From contig CAKZUK010000164.1 in NCBI GenBank assembly GCA_937921775.1, positions 1-40,738 on the forward strand: a DNA stretch of 40,738 nucleotides, given 5' to 3'. A model generated the notes under the pieces. The model was not told the origin of the DNA. It saw nothing but the letters and a program-made list of their open reading frames with translations, and did not search any database. Below, one piece after another: positions 18,468 through 28,926 of this stretch. The position numbers were made by a program, and so were the translations under genes. This DNA is from an uncultured Saprospiraceae bacterium (GTDB lineage: Bacteria > Bacteroidota > Bacteroidia > Chitinophagales > Saprospiraceae). Each line of letters starts with the position of its first letter. Positions within the stretch are counted from its first letter, which is position 1.

Positions 18468-19937
18468 ATGAAATTAACAAACTATCTCGCCTTTTTGATT
18501 TTTACCTCAGTCTGGGTATCCTATCCAACCTTAGTTCAAGGACAAATAACGGTCTTTGAAAAAAACTATAACTATGATTTTTCAGAAGCTGCAACTGATG
18601 TAAAACAAACAGCAGATGGCGGCTATATTTTGGTCGGAGAACAAGGTATTACGATAGGGCAAACAAGAGTATTTATGACCAAGACAGATAGCTTGGGCAA
18701 CGAAGAGTGGCATCAGTTTTATGGAGGCCCTTATGAGAATATAGCTCGATCGGTCTGTCAAACTCTGGATGGGGGTTATTTGTTCGTAGGAAATACTTCA
18801 GGAGAAGAGGTGATAGGTACCCAAAATAAGTTGTTTGTAGTATGAACAGATATGCTGGGAGATACGCTTTGGACACGCACTTTTGGAAATGGCACTTCTA
18901 CTGATACTGGGCTTGATGTAAAGCTAATGGATGATGGTACCTATCAAGTTTTGGCCATACTTCGGAGCCATAATCTGGATGCGAAAGCAGATATCTATCT
19001 GTTTAATATGAACGATATGGGAGAGATTTTATGGGAAAGTATTATAGGGGATTCTGAAGTTCATGATACGGCGACCAAATTTGAGGTATTAGATGATGGT
19101 AGTTTTATTCTCGTAGGAGCTAAAGAAGTACCTGGAGCACAAAGTGATGCCTTGATAGTAAAAACAGATTCTATGGGAAATCTGATTTGGGCTAAAAGCT
19201 ATGGCTGGGAGAACAGTGAGAATGCTCAGGATGTAAAGGTAACCTTCTACGGGAGAGCTAATGGTGCTGGCCGGTACGGCTAGTTTTAATACTTATTTGG
19301 CCAATGATCTATATCTCTTAAAACTGGATAGTGAAGGAGATACGATTTGGACAAAAGTACATCTGGGGGAAGGTGAAAGCGAAGAAACCGCATTGGTCAT
19401 GGTGCGTCAGGGGGATGATTTTATTTGGCAGGATATAATTACAATGACAAAGAAATTTATGGGAAAATTCAAGTCCAAAAAATTGATGTGAATGGTGATG
19501 TTCTTTGGAAAAAACGCTTAGGGGGTGAAGATGATAATATTTGGTCCATGATCAAAACGTCTGATAATGGCTTAGCCCTTTCTGGGAGCAAGAGCAGTGG
19601 TTGTTTTTCCTGTGCTTATCTTATAAAAACGAATGATGAAGGGAGCTTAGTAAGCGTTGTGCCTCCTGTTTTGGCAAATGAAGCAACTGCTTTTGATTTG
19701 TATCCTAATCCCACGAGTGGTCTGGTTAATATTAGTTCTAGTTCTGAATCTCCATTCGAAATTCGATGGAACCTTGTAGATGTTACTGGACGAAAGTGGC
19801 CCATAAATACGACGAAGGTTTCAGGCAAAACCAATACACTTCAAGTCGATTTGTCGGCTTTTCCAAAAGGAATATATTTTATTCAACAGATAAGTCCAGA
19901 CTTCAAAACCTTTAACAAAATGATTCTACTGCAGTAA
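18468..19937 (+). pseudogene. T9SS type A secreted repeat protein, interrupted by a stop and two compensating frameshifts
   Basis: The intended product is about 489 aa: a signal peptide (MKLTNYLAFL..., cleavage near VQG|Q), six or so propeller-like repeats of the form 'DGGYILVG...KTDSLGNEEWHQFYG', and a type A T9SS sorting tail (DLYPNPTSGLVNIS ... GIYFIQQ). Three lesions break it. A TGA at 18843-18845 replaces the Lys expected in the repeat's VxKTD position. One extra T near 19244-19246 shifts the frame, and one missing T in the T-run at 19419-19422 shifts it back. Coding continues cleanly on either side: KVT then STGELMVLAG, and QGDDF then YLAGYNYND. It is either a decaying gene or local base-calling errors. 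No single product longer than 143 aa can be made as written. Confidence 0.75.
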
Positions 19938-19972
19938 ATATTTTTTAATAACCTTTTTTTAAAACTAAAATC

Positions 19973-22045
19973 ATGAAAAGAAAATGTTTCTTCTTCAACG
20001 GCCTGAGCTATGTCTTAAGCTTAACGATAATTTGCTTTGCTTATGTTGGCAATGCGCAACAAACACAATTAAAAAAATGGTATTTAGATACCCGTCAAAT
20101 TGATTTTACAGTGGATCCACCAATTGTGGAAAATATGATAAGTTTAGACGGCCCGGGGGCACAAGTAACAACACCTGGAGCTACTAATGGAATTTATGGA
20201 GTGGATGGGACAATGCTTTTATATGTTGATAAATTCATGGTGGTTTACAACCAATATGGGAATGTAATTACTTCACTTTTGACTTCAATGGTGTACGCAG
20301 AGAGTGGGCCTGAAATAATGATTGTTCCTGTTCCAGGTAGCACCTGTCAATATTATATAATTTATTCGGGCAGACTTCCAAGCAATGATGGTAGCGTTAA
20401 TTACACGGTTATAGACTTATCAGAGAATGATGGTCTTGGTGGGGTTGTTGGGGCTTTAGATGTGGAATTATTTGAATTGTCTTTCTCACCAATAGGAGGC
20501 TTTGCAATAGGAAGTTTAAGAAATAATGACACGCGATTATTGTATCATACGTCTAATAATTTGTAATGTTAGTCCTCCAAATGGTCCCTGTCAGGTATGG
20601 GATCGAAATGAGTTTTCTGGATTTTATGATGCCATATCTGCGCAGATGAGCACGGTATTGCCACCAATCAGGGGATGATGCCTTCCTCACCAACGGGTAA
20701 CGCAATCCGAAGTGCAGGAAATACCTTCAGTCATTTATATAGTGACTTTAGAAATTTATCCTCAGCCAATCCGGTTGTTTATTGGCATACGCAAGGAGAG
20801 GACGTGCCAACTGTTAATCTACTGAATACCTATGCCAACCCAAATGCAGTGAATGCAAATACTTGCCCTGATAATTTTACCGATGGAGATGTAATGCTGG
20901 TTTTAAGTCCAACTGAAATGAACGACCTAACTACAGATTATGCGGGCCATCGAAATGAGGTAAACAACTTTTTACAGCAGTTAACTACAAGTATCGATGA
21001 CGGAGATACGCAAGCTATGATCAATAAAATAAATAATTGGGGAGGCACTTCTAAGGAGCTAACCACGGATTTATTATCAACCTCACCTTACTTTTCACGT
21101 GGAGCATTAGAAGCAGTTGTAGATCGCTCCGGTTTATTGACAGATGAGCAACGGCATGATGTCTTAGCTGCAAATCCGGTGGAATTGAGGAATGCAACCC
21201 TATTTGATTACATCGCAAATAGTGCAGCTCCTCTATCTTCATCTTATCTCAATTCGTTGGAGCTTGCGAGCGAGCTATTTTTAAGCCGTTCAGAAATAGA
21301 AGGTGAAATTTCAGCGAGAAAAGCTACGATGAATTATTTAGCTGGAAAAGCATTGAAGAGTACTTTGACAGATACCTTATCTACTGACTATGCTGACATT
21401 CGTACCTGGTTGCAACGAAAAGGCAAGATTGAATCGGAATTAGCCATAGCGGAAACGTATATCGCAGAGGGGAGTTTGGATATAGCAGCTGCCTATATTG
21501 CGAATATTGGCAGTATCTGGAATTTTGGAGCCTCTGACTTAGAGAAATACAATCAATTCAATGCTATTAAGACATTGCAAATGCAATTAATCACAGCGGG
21601 TAGAAGCTGGGCAGAGTTGGATAGCACAGAAATAGTTGAATTAACAAATATTGCTGAAGCGGAGGCTGGTTTTCCGACAGCACAGGCGCAAGGAATACTC
21701 GACTTTTTCTACGATTATTCTTACGATATACCTGTAGATTTAACAGGAGCTACTCAAAACAGTGAGCAAGGAAATGTTGATTTATCTAAAAATAAGGAAA
21801 GCAGTATTACAACATACCCTAATCCTGCAAATGACTGGATTACTTTCCGATTTGACGAACCATTGAGTAGTAATACAGAACTTAGTTTGTCCAACCTTAA
21901 AGGAAATGTAATCGCTTCATACAAGCTGGAAGCAGGACAACAAGAGCATAGAATAAACACTTCAGATTATCCAGTTGGTACCTACTTTTATCAACTTATA
22001 ATTAATGGTGAAAATGAAATAGGTAAGGTCGTTTTAATAAAATAA
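19973..22045 (+). pseudogene. T9SS type A secreted protein, interrupted by a compensating frameshift pair
   Basis: This lies 35 bp after the previous gene on the same strand, so they probably form one unit. The first segment (19973-20566) has a signal peptide (about 1-28, ending VGNAQQ) and a beta-rich region. At about 20555-20563 an apparent extra T shifts the frame into a 110-bp stretch that still reads as sensible protein (CNVSPPNGPCQVWDRNEFSG...). At 20671-20674 a missing G in a G-run shifts it back, and the frame then stays open from 20675 to 22045. The restored product would be about 690 aa, ending in a type A T9SS tail (TTYPNPANDWITFRF ... GTYFYQLI). The middle contains long helical stretches with no family I recognise. 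Stop codons 3' of each shift make the as-written gene non-functional unless the shifts are sequencing errors. Confidence 0.75.
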
Positions 22046-22064
22046 CTTTAAACAACTTCACTTA

Positions 22065-22106
22065 TAAGCAAGCCCGAACTTTAATCTCAAAGTTCGGGCT
22101 CGCTTA
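22065..22106. terminator. Strong bidirectional terminator between the T9SS gene and ruvB
   Basis: A 12-bp perfect stem (22071-22082 with 22089-22100) is extended by five more pairs beyond one mismatch (22065-22069 with 22102-22106). It sits between two convergent genes (ends at 22045 and 22129) and is followed by AT-rich sequence on both sides. Confidence 0.8.
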
Positions 22107-22128
22107 TTTAAATTAGATATATCTCACC

Positions 22129-23163
22129 CTAAAACAACTTCCCACTAGAAGCAGGAGGGACCACTCCCAAATGCTTATAAGCCTTCTCAGTAGCTTCTCT
22201 TCCACGCGGCGTACGTTGAATATAACCTTCCATGATAAGAAAAGGTTCATGAACTTCTTCAATGGTTCCAGCTTCTTCAGCTACTGCCGTTGCAATGGTG
22301 TTTAATCCAACGGGGCCGCCTTTGAATTTGTGAATGATGGTAGAGAGTATCTTGTTATCCATTTCATCGAGTCCGCTTCCATCAACGTTGAGAGCTTCGA
22401 GACCATACTTTGCGATTTCGAGTTTGATGGTACCGTCTCCTTTCATTTGTGCGAAGTCACGGATACGACGAAGCAATGCGTTGGCAATACGAGGAGTACC
22501 TCGACTTCTCCTCGCGATTTCGAGTGCACCAGCCTTATCGATTGGAATATCTAGAATGTTGGAAGAGCGTTTTATTATTTTTTCGAGTACAGGAATATCG
22601 TAATAGTCTAGATGGCAATTGATGCCAAATCGGGCGCGCATAGGAGCGGTAAGTAATCCCATTCGGGTAGTGGCTCCGATAAGGGTGAATGGATTGAGAT
22701 TGATTTGTATGCTTCTTGCGTTGGGACCGCTATCGATCATAATGTCGATGCGGTAATCTTCCATTGCAGAGTATAGGTATTCTTCGACTACCGTGTTGAG
22801 TCGGTGAATCTCATCAATGAAGAGTACATCACCTTCGTCGAGATTGGTGAGGAGGCCAGCTAGGTCGCCAGGTTTTTCTAGTACAGGCCCAGAGGTTAAT
22901 TTCAATTCTGCGCCGAGTTCGTTGGATATAATATGGGACAGGGTTGTTTTTCCTAGTCCGGGAGGTCCGTGCAGGAGTACATGATCCAAGGCTTCCCCTC
23001 TGAGCTTAGCAGCACCAATGAAGACTTTTAGGTTTTCAACGATCTTAGGTTGACCGCTGAACTCTGTTAGGTCTTTTGGACGTAGTGCTTTTTCTACTTT
23101 TACTTCTTCTCTTTCTTGTTCTTGTTCTTGCATGACTTGTTTTTTCATGGGACGCTGTCCCAT
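22129..23163 (-). CDS. ruvB: Holliday junction branch-migration helicase RuvB
   Basis: This 344-aa protein is the AAA+ motor that drives branch migration of Holliday junctions together with RuvA during recombination repair. Visible features: the [12 protein letters not shown]-terminal motif (28-38), Walker A GPPGLGKT (66-73), Walker [11 protein letters not shown] (112-121), sensor I GATTR (163-167), an arginine-finger region in APMRARFG, the TPRIAN sensor II region, and the C-terminal winged-helix motif YIQRTPRGR. The length is normal. The first 25 residues are Gln/Glu/Lys-rich and not conserved, so a start at Met6 or Met11 is also possible. It lies 39 bp downstream of a lipoprotein gene on the same strand, which suggests co-transcription. 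ruvA and ruvC are not in the window. Confidence 0.97.
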   Translation of the reverse strand: MGQRPMKKQVMQEQEQEREEVKVEKALRPKDLTEFSGQPKIVENLKVFIGAAKLRGEALDHVLLHGPPGLGKTTLSHIISNELGAELKLTSGPVLEKPGDLAGLLTNLDEGDVLFIDEIHRLNTVVEEYLYSAMEDYRIDIMIDSGPNARSIQINLNPFTLIGATTRMGLLTAPMRARFGINCHLDYYDIPVLEKIIKRSSNILDIPIDKAGALEIARRSRGTPRIANALLRRIRDFAQMKGDGTIKLEIAKYGLEALNVDGSGLDEMDNKILSTIIHKFKGGPVGLNTIATAVAEEAGTIEEVHEPFLIMEGYIQRTPRGREATEKAYKHLGVVPPASSGKLF

Positions 23164-23202
23164 GTTATGGTGCGTAAGTCTTTCGTGCTATGCAGCCATT
23201 AC

Positions 23203-23805
23203 TTAACTGTTTTGGACCCAGATTACGTATTCGTTGTTTAGGGTTTTTATTTTTTTAGTGCAATCGTTTTCGGTGTTTTTGCTGAGCTCGCAAATCGACT
23301 TCCCTTTGCAGTCGTAAAGATAGCTTTTTGAATTTGTTTTAAATAGGTAGACAAACTCAGAATTGTCTTTATACTGTGTAATTTTCCAGACTTTTTTCTC
23401 GCGGATTACTTTTTGAATCCAGCTTGTTTTGAGAATATTTGGAACTTCAGTACAGGCTAGAGGTAAATTGGATGGCTTTGATAGTTCTTTTATGCAGGTA
23501 ATGTTGACACCTTTATTTTCTGCCATACAAACACTCATGTAATCAGTTACTTCTTCGTAATCGAAAAGGATGGCCTGTTTGTCCTGAAATTTGAAATCAG
23601 AATCAGAGATTTCTAGGGCTAACCATTTTTCGCCATTTTCGACTTGTAGCAAAAATTGACAGCCGTCAAGTTTGCTCATATCGATGACAATTGCTTTGGT
23701 TTGGCAGGTTTCGCTTTGAGGCTGATTGTCGCTTGTAGTGGCAGCTTGTTTGGTTTTACAAGCTAAAACTAGAAAAAGAGGGACTAAGAAAAGTATATTT
23801 TTCAC
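23203..23805 (-). CDS. Cys-containing lipoprotein of unknown function
   Basis: I choose the GTG at 23805 (200 aa) because it places a lipoprotein signal at the N-terminus: (M)KNILFLVPLFLVLAC, with lipobox LVLAC. The longer frame, starting at 23892, would bury this signal inside the protein. The mature part appears to have two halves. The first has the motif MSKLDGCQFLLQVENGEKW and ends ITCIKEL. The second starts at LACTEV and contains YLYDCKGKSICEL. Paired short domains with conserved Cys residues of this sort are common in uncharacterised Bacteroidota lipoproteins, but I cannot name the family with confidence. It is probably inner- or outer-membrane anchored, facing the periplasm. It is the first gene of a likely two-gene unit with ruvB. 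A short palindrome, CCTG-N5-CAGG, sits just upstream at about 23823-23835. Confidence 0.7.
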   Translation of the reverse strand: MKNILFLVPLFLVLACKTKQAATTSDNQPQSETCQTKAIVIDMSKLDGCQFLLQVENGEKWLALEISDSDFKFQDKQAILFDYEEVTDYMSVCMAENKGVNITCIKELSKPSNLPLACTEVPNILKTSWIQKVIREKKVWKITQYKDNSEFVYLFKTNSKSYLYDCKGKSICELSKNTENDCTKKIKTLNNEYVIWVQNS

Positions 23806-23923
23806 AATTGTAAATTTAATTGCCTGTTTGTCAGGTCTTGTAAATGGATGAAACTTGTATAAATATCTTGCGTTTTGGCTAATGTGATTCAAGGCGCAAT
23901 TGCAATTCTAACGTAAAAATAAC

Positions 23924-23953
23924 TTGTTATCTTTTAGTAATTAATTACATTTG
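23924..23953 (+). promoter_or_regulatory. Consensus Bacteroidota promoter for the isocitrate dehydrogenase gene
   Basis: TTG at 23924-23926, a 19-nt spacer and TACATTTG at 23946-23953 fit the Bacteroidota sigma-70 consensus (TTTG-N19-TAnnTTTG) almost perfectly. Transcription should begin at about 23960, leaving a leader of roughly 210 nt before the ATG at 24172. I see no known riboswitch in the leader. A 71-codon frame that begins with GTG at 23953 overlaps the promoter and is not considered a gene. Confidence 0.7.
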
Positions 23954-24168
23954 TGCGAATTTTTTCAAAACTATACTATATAGTACACACTAAGTGGAAC
24001 AAAAATAGCAATAAAAGGCGGAGTCTTGAGACGTATCAAACGATCCGATTATCCCTTTTGTTGAATGAGATGGTATCAACCAGTTATCTAAGCAGCATAA
24101 GATATGAGTATCAAATGCAGTTAATAGTCAATTTTTTGGTTTTAATAAATAAGTTTTTAAATAAATAA

Positions 24169-26388
<2,220 letters not shown>

Positions 26389-26443
26389 GATGAAATATGT
26401 AAAATTGTTTGGTAGCTTTTGGTTTACCGAATTTTAAAATATT

Positions 26444-26490
26444 AGAAATCCCGGATTTCGAGTGATCGAAGTTCGGGATTTCTATTTTTA
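26444..26490 (+). terminator. Intrinsic terminator after isocitrate dehydrogenase
   Basis: A 10-bp stem (26444-26453 with 26474-26483) has inner pairing in the loop and is followed by TATTTTTA. It lies 56 bp past the stop codon of the dehydrogenase gene. Confidence 0.8.
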
Positions 26491-26588
26491 AGAGATGAAT
26501 TTTTGATCCTTGATTTTGCTCTTGAGCTGTGGTGCGCTCCTATTGGCTCGTAAATTACTGCCTTCTGCGTGGTTTGTTAGCATAGTTT

Positions 26589-26603
26589 GACCTCGCTGAG
26601 GTC
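26589..26603. repeat. Inverted copy of the tandem-repeat hairpin
   Basis: GACCTC-GCT-GAGGTC is itself a 6-bp hairpin, and it is the exact reverse complement of the GACCTCAGCGAGGTC core in the second tandem unit at 26671-26734. It lies just before the tandem array, so the region can fold into alternative large hairpins. Confidence 0.6.
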
Positions 26604-26606
26604 ACG

Positions 26607-26756
26607 TAAGCGACCTCAGCGAAGTCGAATTATGTTAGCGCATCAGCGCGTCAATATAGGCGATCCATTCTAAGCGACCTCAGCGAGGTCGAATTATGTT
26701 AGCGCATCAGCGCGTCAATGTAGGCGATCCATCGTAAGCGACCCCCTAGGGTGTCG
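26607..26756. repeat. 64-bp tandem repeat array, 2.3 copies, with internal hairpins
   Basis: Two full 64-bp units (26607-26670 and 26671-26734) differ at only about four positions. A third, partial unit starts at 26735 with the same TAAGCGACC and then runs into the REP-like block of the transposase element. Each unit contains a 7-bp hairpin (CGACCTC-AGC-GAGGTCG in unit 2, with one mismatch in unit 1) and a second small one (GCGC-ATCA-GCGC). The array is non-coding and GC-richer than its surroundings. It is likely a structured repeat of the REP/BIME type linked to the adjacent transposase. Confidence 0.8.
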
Positions 26757-27443
26757 TAGGATTACACAAAATTTTCGAATGCTTGATTCCAACCTAGCAT
26801 TAAAAAATGTTTATTGAAGAAATTTATTCCAAAAAATCAAAAACATATTCTTCCTTGAAATCGATATTATAAGACGATAGAAATGCCATGTATTCTTTCC
26901 GAAAGGATTTTTTTTGATGATGTTCTTCTTGATTCATTACATAGTTTATGATAATGCTTTTTTCTCGATAGCCATGAGAGAAAACACCATAGCCTGATTG
27001 CCATTCAAATTTAAAAGGAGAAAGGTTTTTGTTTTTAATATAAGTACTTGATGCTTTTTTAATTTCTCTTACAAGGTCCTCAATTAATTCATGTGGCTTG
27101 TAGTCGAAAAAAATATGAATATGATCATTTGTACCATTTACAGCTAAGGAATAATGATCTCTTTGATTGATTATACCAGCTATGTATTTAAATACTTCAT
27201 GTCTCCAGCTTTTGTCCAATAAGGCCTGTCTATTTTTTACAGCGAATACTATTTGGAGATAAATTTTTCGATAGGTGTTGGCCATAGTAGTTTTTATTTA
27301 GGGGTGTAAATAATATGGTCAATATAGGAAAAGGGTATGATTTTATTGAAAGGGATGTTTCCCCTTGACTTAAGGTACGACCCCCTAGGAGTGTCGCAGG
27401 TGTCGATGAAGTTGAGAATGAAATGTTGAATGCTTGATTCCAA
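26739..27443 (-). mobile_element. IS200/IS605-like or RAYT/REP element with directly repeated structured ends
   Basis: The transposase gene is bracketed by two related segments in the same orientation. Each has a block CGACCCCCTAGG ... GTGTCG ... AGG (26739-26760 and 27378-27400), which can form a CGAC/GTCG hairpin, followed by an identical 16-nt block GAATGCTTGATTCCAA (26777-26792 and 27428-27443). The spacers between blocks differ (16 and 27 nt). Same-orientation subterminal hairpins and no terminal inverted repeats are what IS200/IS605 and RAYT systems show. Exact element ends cannot be fixed from one copy; the boundaries given are those of the shared blocks. Confidence 0.6.
26824..27285 (-). 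CDS. Y1/HUH single-strand transposase (IS200/IS605 TnpA or REP-associated RAYT)
   Basis: This 153-aa protein has the full Y1 transposase signature: HUH motif HIH (residues 55-57, in NDHIHIFF) and a catalytic Tyr115 followed four residues later by Gln119 (YVMNQEEHH), which is the Y-x3-Q metal- and catalysis-helix pattern of the family. The segments KFEWQSGYGVFSHGY and the ending FDFLE are typical of Bacteroidota members annotated as IS200/IS605 transposases. These enzymes cut and join single-stranded DNA at hairpins. The length is normal and no catalytic residue is missing, so it may be active. No tnpB accompanies it. Flanking REP-like blocks and the 64-bp repeat array make a domesticated RAYT role equally possible. 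The ATG start is at 27285 and no promoter was recognised. Confidence 0.88.
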   Translation of the reverse strand: MANTYRKIYLQIVFAVKNRQALLDKSWRHEVFKYIAGIINQRDHYSLAVNGTNDHIHIFFDYKPHELIEDLVREIKKASSTYIKNKNLSPFKFEWQSGYGVFSHGYREKSIIINYVMNQEEHHQKKSFRKEYMAFLSSYNIDFKEEYVFDFLE

Positions 27444-27497
27444 ATGAGTTTAGCAAATATTTCATCTGACGATAAATATTTCATGTATTGTCAAAAA

Positions 27498-27533
27498 AAA
27501 TCCCGAAGCTCGTAAAAACAAGATTCGGGATTT
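27498..27533 (-). terminator. Intrinsic terminator of the iscA-like gene
   Basis: A 10-bp stem (27498-27507 with 27524-27533) has a 16-nt loop. On the minus strand the stem is followed by a run of T. It lies about 27 bp past the stop of the Fe-S gene and insulates it from the transposase element. Confidence 0.85.
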
Positions 27534-27560
27534 AATTTTAGCGAAAGCTAAACCAATTAC

Positions 27561-27914
27561 TTAAGCAGAAAAAGAAGTTCCACAACCACAAGTGTCCGTA
27601 GCATTCGGATTCGTGAATGTAAAGCCACGGTTCTCAAGTCCATCAATCCAATCTACTTCCATCCCCATCAAATAGATGCCGTGGGCGCGTTGCATCACTA
27701 CTTTAAGGCCAGCAATGTCAAAGGTGTCATCGTCTTCTTTGATTACATCAAAGCCAAGGATATAGGTAAAACCAGAACATCCACCACCTTTTACGCCTAC
27801 TCGAAGTCCATGCTCAGCAGGTATATTTTGCTCCGTTCTGATACGCTTTAGTTGTGTAATTGCGCCTTCTGAAAGGCCAATTGGCTGCGTTACTGCTGTT
27901 TTTGTCTCACTCAT
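27561..27914 (-). CDS. A-type iron-sulfur carrier (IscA/ErpA/SufA-like)
   Basis: This 117-aa protein of the HesB/IscA family carries Fe-S clusters or iron to apo-proteins in the cytoplasm. The three conserved cysteines are present: Cys46 in KGGGCSGFTY, and Cys109 and Cys111 in the C-terminal TCGCGTSF. The family core LRVGVKGGGCSG and the DxxxxxGLENRGFTFTNPNA segment are also clear. The length is typical. I cannot decide between iscA, erpA and sufA, because no suf or isc genes flank it. It is a single gene with its own promoter (27975-28005) and terminator. Confidence 0.92.
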   Translation of the reverse strand: MSETKTAVTQPIGLSEGAITQLKRIRTEQNIPAEHGLRVGVKGGGCSGFTYILGFDVIKEDDDTFDIAGLKVVMQRAHGIYLMGMEVDWIDGLENRGFTFTNPNATDTCGCGTSFSA

Positions 27915-27974
27915 GATATCTATTAATTTATTTTGAGTTTTTATCTTAGAAGCTCATTTGAACTTGTCTAGTTA

Positions 27975-28005
27975 CAAATTTACATAAAAATCTAACGCAT
28001 TGAAA
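27975..28005 (-). promoter_or_regulatory. Bacteroidota-type promoter of the iscA-like gene
   Basis: Read on the minus strand, TTTC (28002-28005), a 19-nt spacer and TAAATTTG (27975-27982) match the Bacteroidota consensus with one mismatch in the -33 box. The start site would be near 27968, leaving a leader of about 54 nt. It lies in the 330-bp divergent spacer with the gene starting at 28245, in which I see nothing else but the opposite promoter. Confidence 0.65.
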
Positions 28006-28173
28006 GTCTTTTAGGTTTAAACCTAAGGCTTATTTTTACAAAAAAGGTGTGGCTCACAGTAAGATATGTCGTTATAGAGATGTTTACAAGACCAATCATT
28101 TATTATTTCTTTCCTATTTTGTTATGCTTAGCGCTTATTTTTGCGGAAATTTGCCGCTAAATTGAAAGGAATG

Positions 28174-28203
28174 TTTGATCTGTACAATATTTAACTAATT
28201 CTG
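28174..28203 (+). promoter_or_regulatory. Probable promoter of the one-TM protein gene at 28245
   Basis: TTTG (28174-28177), an 18-nt spacer and TAATTCTG (28196-28203) match the TTTG-N19-TAnnTTTG consensus with one mismatch and a spacer one nucleotide short. The leader would be about 35 nt. Confidence 0.5.
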
Positions 28204-28244
28204 TTCATTTTGTATGTCCTCTTTAAATCTAAACTAATTCATAT

Positions 28245-28781
28245 ATGCCAGCTTGGGTAGAATTTATTCTCGATCTTTTAAAAATCACGGTTCCTGCAGG
28301 GATTGTTGGTTTCACTGCTTACTATCTCATAAAGAAGCATTTGGATAACGAATTCCGCATGCGGCAGCTTGAAATCAAACAGGCTCAACAAGGAACAACA
28401 ACTCCGCTTCGCCTTCAGGCCTACGAGCGCCTGTCCTTGTTTTGTGAGCGAATCTCAATTCCGAGCTTGATGCTGCGGGTTCGTGGTGAAGGGATGACTG
28501 CTGGTCATCTACGAATGGCTATGTTGGTTTCTATTCAAAAAGAATTTGAGCACAACATCACTCAGCAAGTCTATGTTTCTGATAATCTTTGGAAGATCGT
28601 AAAGATTGCTAGAGATGATACGGTCTATATTATTAATAAGACATACGCTGAGATTCCAAACCCAGAAACCGACAGCCGTGACTACAGTCGCATGCTTTTG
28701 GAAGAAGCGTCAGGACGTGAGGTTGCTCCACTGCATAAGGCATTGGAAGCTGTGAAACGAGAGGCTGGGATATTGCTCTAA
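28245..28781 (+). CDS. One-TM membrane protein, possibly DUF7935-like
   Basis: This 178-aa protein has a single N-terminal TM segment (about residues 10-30, ITVPAGIVGFTAYYLI). A basic/acidic cytoplasmic stretch follows, then a helical domain containing PLRLQAYERLSLFCERIS, SLMLRVR, SIQKEFEHNITQQVYVS and a C-terminal region that ends near KALEAVKREAGILL. This pattern resembles a Bacteroidota-only uncharacterised membrane family that I recall as DUF7935; the family name is tentative. The orientation should put the helical domain in the cytoplasm. It sits alone, between its own promoter and a hairpin. Neighbours give no functional hint, and no catalytic motif is visible. Confidence 0.75.
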   Translation: MPAWVEFILDLLKITVPAGIVGFTAYYLIKKHLDNEFRMRQLEIKQAQQGTTTPLRLQAYERLSLFCERISIPSLMLRVRGEGMTAGHLRMAMLVSIQKEFEHNITQQVYVSDNLWKIVKIARDDTVYIINKTYAEIPNPETDSRDYSRMLLEEASGREVAPLHKALEAVKREAGILL

Positions 28782-28803
28782 GAATTAGAATTAGAGTCGA
28801 AAC

Positions 28804-28850
28804 TAGAATGCTCGTTTATCTTGGGAGATCCGCGATAGACGAGCATTCTA
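28804..28850. terminator. Hairpin between convergent genes
   Basis: A perfect 12-bp stem (28804-28815 with 28839-28850) has a 23-nt loop. It is nested inside an outer pairing of AGAATTAGAA (28781-28790) with TTCTAATTCT (28864-28873). No T-run follows, so termination is inferred from the convergent arrangement. The ATTCTAATT motif in its right arm and just beyond it also flanks the palindrome near 1635. Confidence 0.55.
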
Positions 28851-28926
28851 ATTTAGATTCCCATTCTAATTCTCGAGGAATAGTGCGCGCAAGGATTCCA
28901 GTTTTTTTATTTTACTTTTCACTCTT

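Noticed and set aside
23953..24168. A 71-codon frame in the leader of isocitrate dehydrogenase
   Set aside because: It begins with GTG inside the -7 box of the promoter, so it could not be translated from that transcript, and it shows no protein-like pattern.
26607..26734. CRISPR array
   Set aside because: The two units are directly adjacent full-length copies with no unique spacers, and no cas gene is present; the pattern is a plain tandem repeat with hairpins.
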